From Akebia trifoliata (taxonomy: Eukaryota > Streptophyta > Magnoliopsida > Ranunculales > Lardizabalaceae), in NCBI GenBank assembly GCA_017979445.1, contig CM030717.1, positions 24,849,288-24,913,287 on the forward strand: a stretch of DNA of 64,000 nt. The letters run 5' to 3'. The notes under the pieces were generated by a model that worked only from the letters and a program-made list of their open reading frames with translations, had not been told where the DNA came from and ran no database searches. Below, piece after piece: positions 63,436 to 64,000 of this stretch. The first letter of the stretch is position 1. The number at the start of each line of letters is the position of its first letter. The position numbers and the translations under genes are program-made.

Positions 63436-64000
63436 GCTGTCCCTCTTTGTAAGAGTGGCGTGCAGCAAATCACAAAGATGTAGACTCAAACTCCTTTTTG
63501 TCTAGACGAGCTTGAGTCGGCTTGCTTGTTCGCATCTCACTTTAGTAAATTTAGATTGAATTTATTAAAACAAAGAGTCGGTCTTCCCATACTCTGATTT
63601 TGATAGGGATTAGACCTAAAATTCTAGGCTTCTCAACTCGATGTATGGTTCTTGAAGTTTTCGAAAATAACAAGTTTCTTAGCATGATGTAGGGCTCTTG
63701 AAACTGTTTGATAAAGAAAATGATTTGAACGTAAAAAATTCAATATGTGTTTACTTAAATAAAAATTGACTTTACATTTAAAGTCGATAAAACTTTCCAA
63801 GACTGGATTTAACTTAGGAATTTCTTCGGTGATCAGACATACATAGATAGATTTTAGGTATGAAATTTTACTAGAATAACGATTAATCTTTCTCTTATCC
63901 TCTTTTAACTTTTTTTTCTCTATCTTTTTTTTTTTTTTGAATTTGTTTTTGAATTTTTCTAATTTTTTCTAATTTTTTTCTTTTATGAGATTTTTTTTGG
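63436..64000 (-). mobile_element. 3' internal region of the Tat/Ogre-type element, cut by the window
   Basis: Lies upstream of the LTR on the minus strand, starting with the purine tract. No coding frame is visible in this part, as expected for the long 3' untranslated region of such elements. Coding domains, if any survive, should lie beyond position 64000. Confidence 0.5.

Overview
This window is AT-rich nuclear DNA of a flowering plant, most likely a eudicot. Two spliced plant genes sit at its edges, and almost everything between them is nested LTR retrotransposons, small inverted-repeat elements and SINEs. No rRNA, tRNA, CRISPR or bacterial-style feature was seen. Species cannot be named from the sequence alone.

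Left edge (1-10.4 kb, minus strand): a GH27 alpha-galactosidase gene of the plant AGAL3/melibiase type. Thirteen consecutive internal exons (5812 down to 225) join in phase at consensus splice sites and carry the catalytic motifs. The two ends are problematic. The only plausible start codon (10313) is one base out of frame with the rest of exon 1, and the C-terminal homology below position 135 does not join in phase. Intron 1 holds a degenerate Ty3/gypsy element (about 5981-9910). Other introns hold a MITE, a SINE and pyrimidine-rich repeats.

Middle-left (12451-28442): a minus-strand Ty1/copia element (Tork/Tnt1-like) whose 3' LTR is split by a 3.2 kb Tat/Ogre-type solo LTR (12617-19001). That solo LTR is itself split by a 3.2 kb solo LTR of a second family (15769-18934). 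The copia pol region is split by a complete but decayed plus-strand copia element (20989-25591). Target-site duplications resolve every layer.

Middle (28.4-52.2 kb): intergenic DNA, then a 2.06 kb segment (33936-35996) that recurs at 38940-52196. Between the copies lie broken, minus-strand pieces of an endogenous caulimovirus-like (pararetrovirus) sequence. The right-hand copy is opened by an 11.3 kb insertion made of four solo LTRs nested one inside another (39436-50707). Each layer has a readable 5 bp target-site duplication, and three of the four belong to one family.

Right (53.8-58.3 kb, plus strand): a three-exon gene for a 345-residue protein of the 2-oxoglutarate/Fe(II) dioxygenase fold. 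It appears to lack the iron-binding triad and ends in a membrane segment. Beyond it are foldback elements (58.97-60.2 kb), a hAT-like MITE with a 9 bp duplication, and the 3' LTR plus the start of the internal region of a Tat/Ogre-type element (61018 to the window end).
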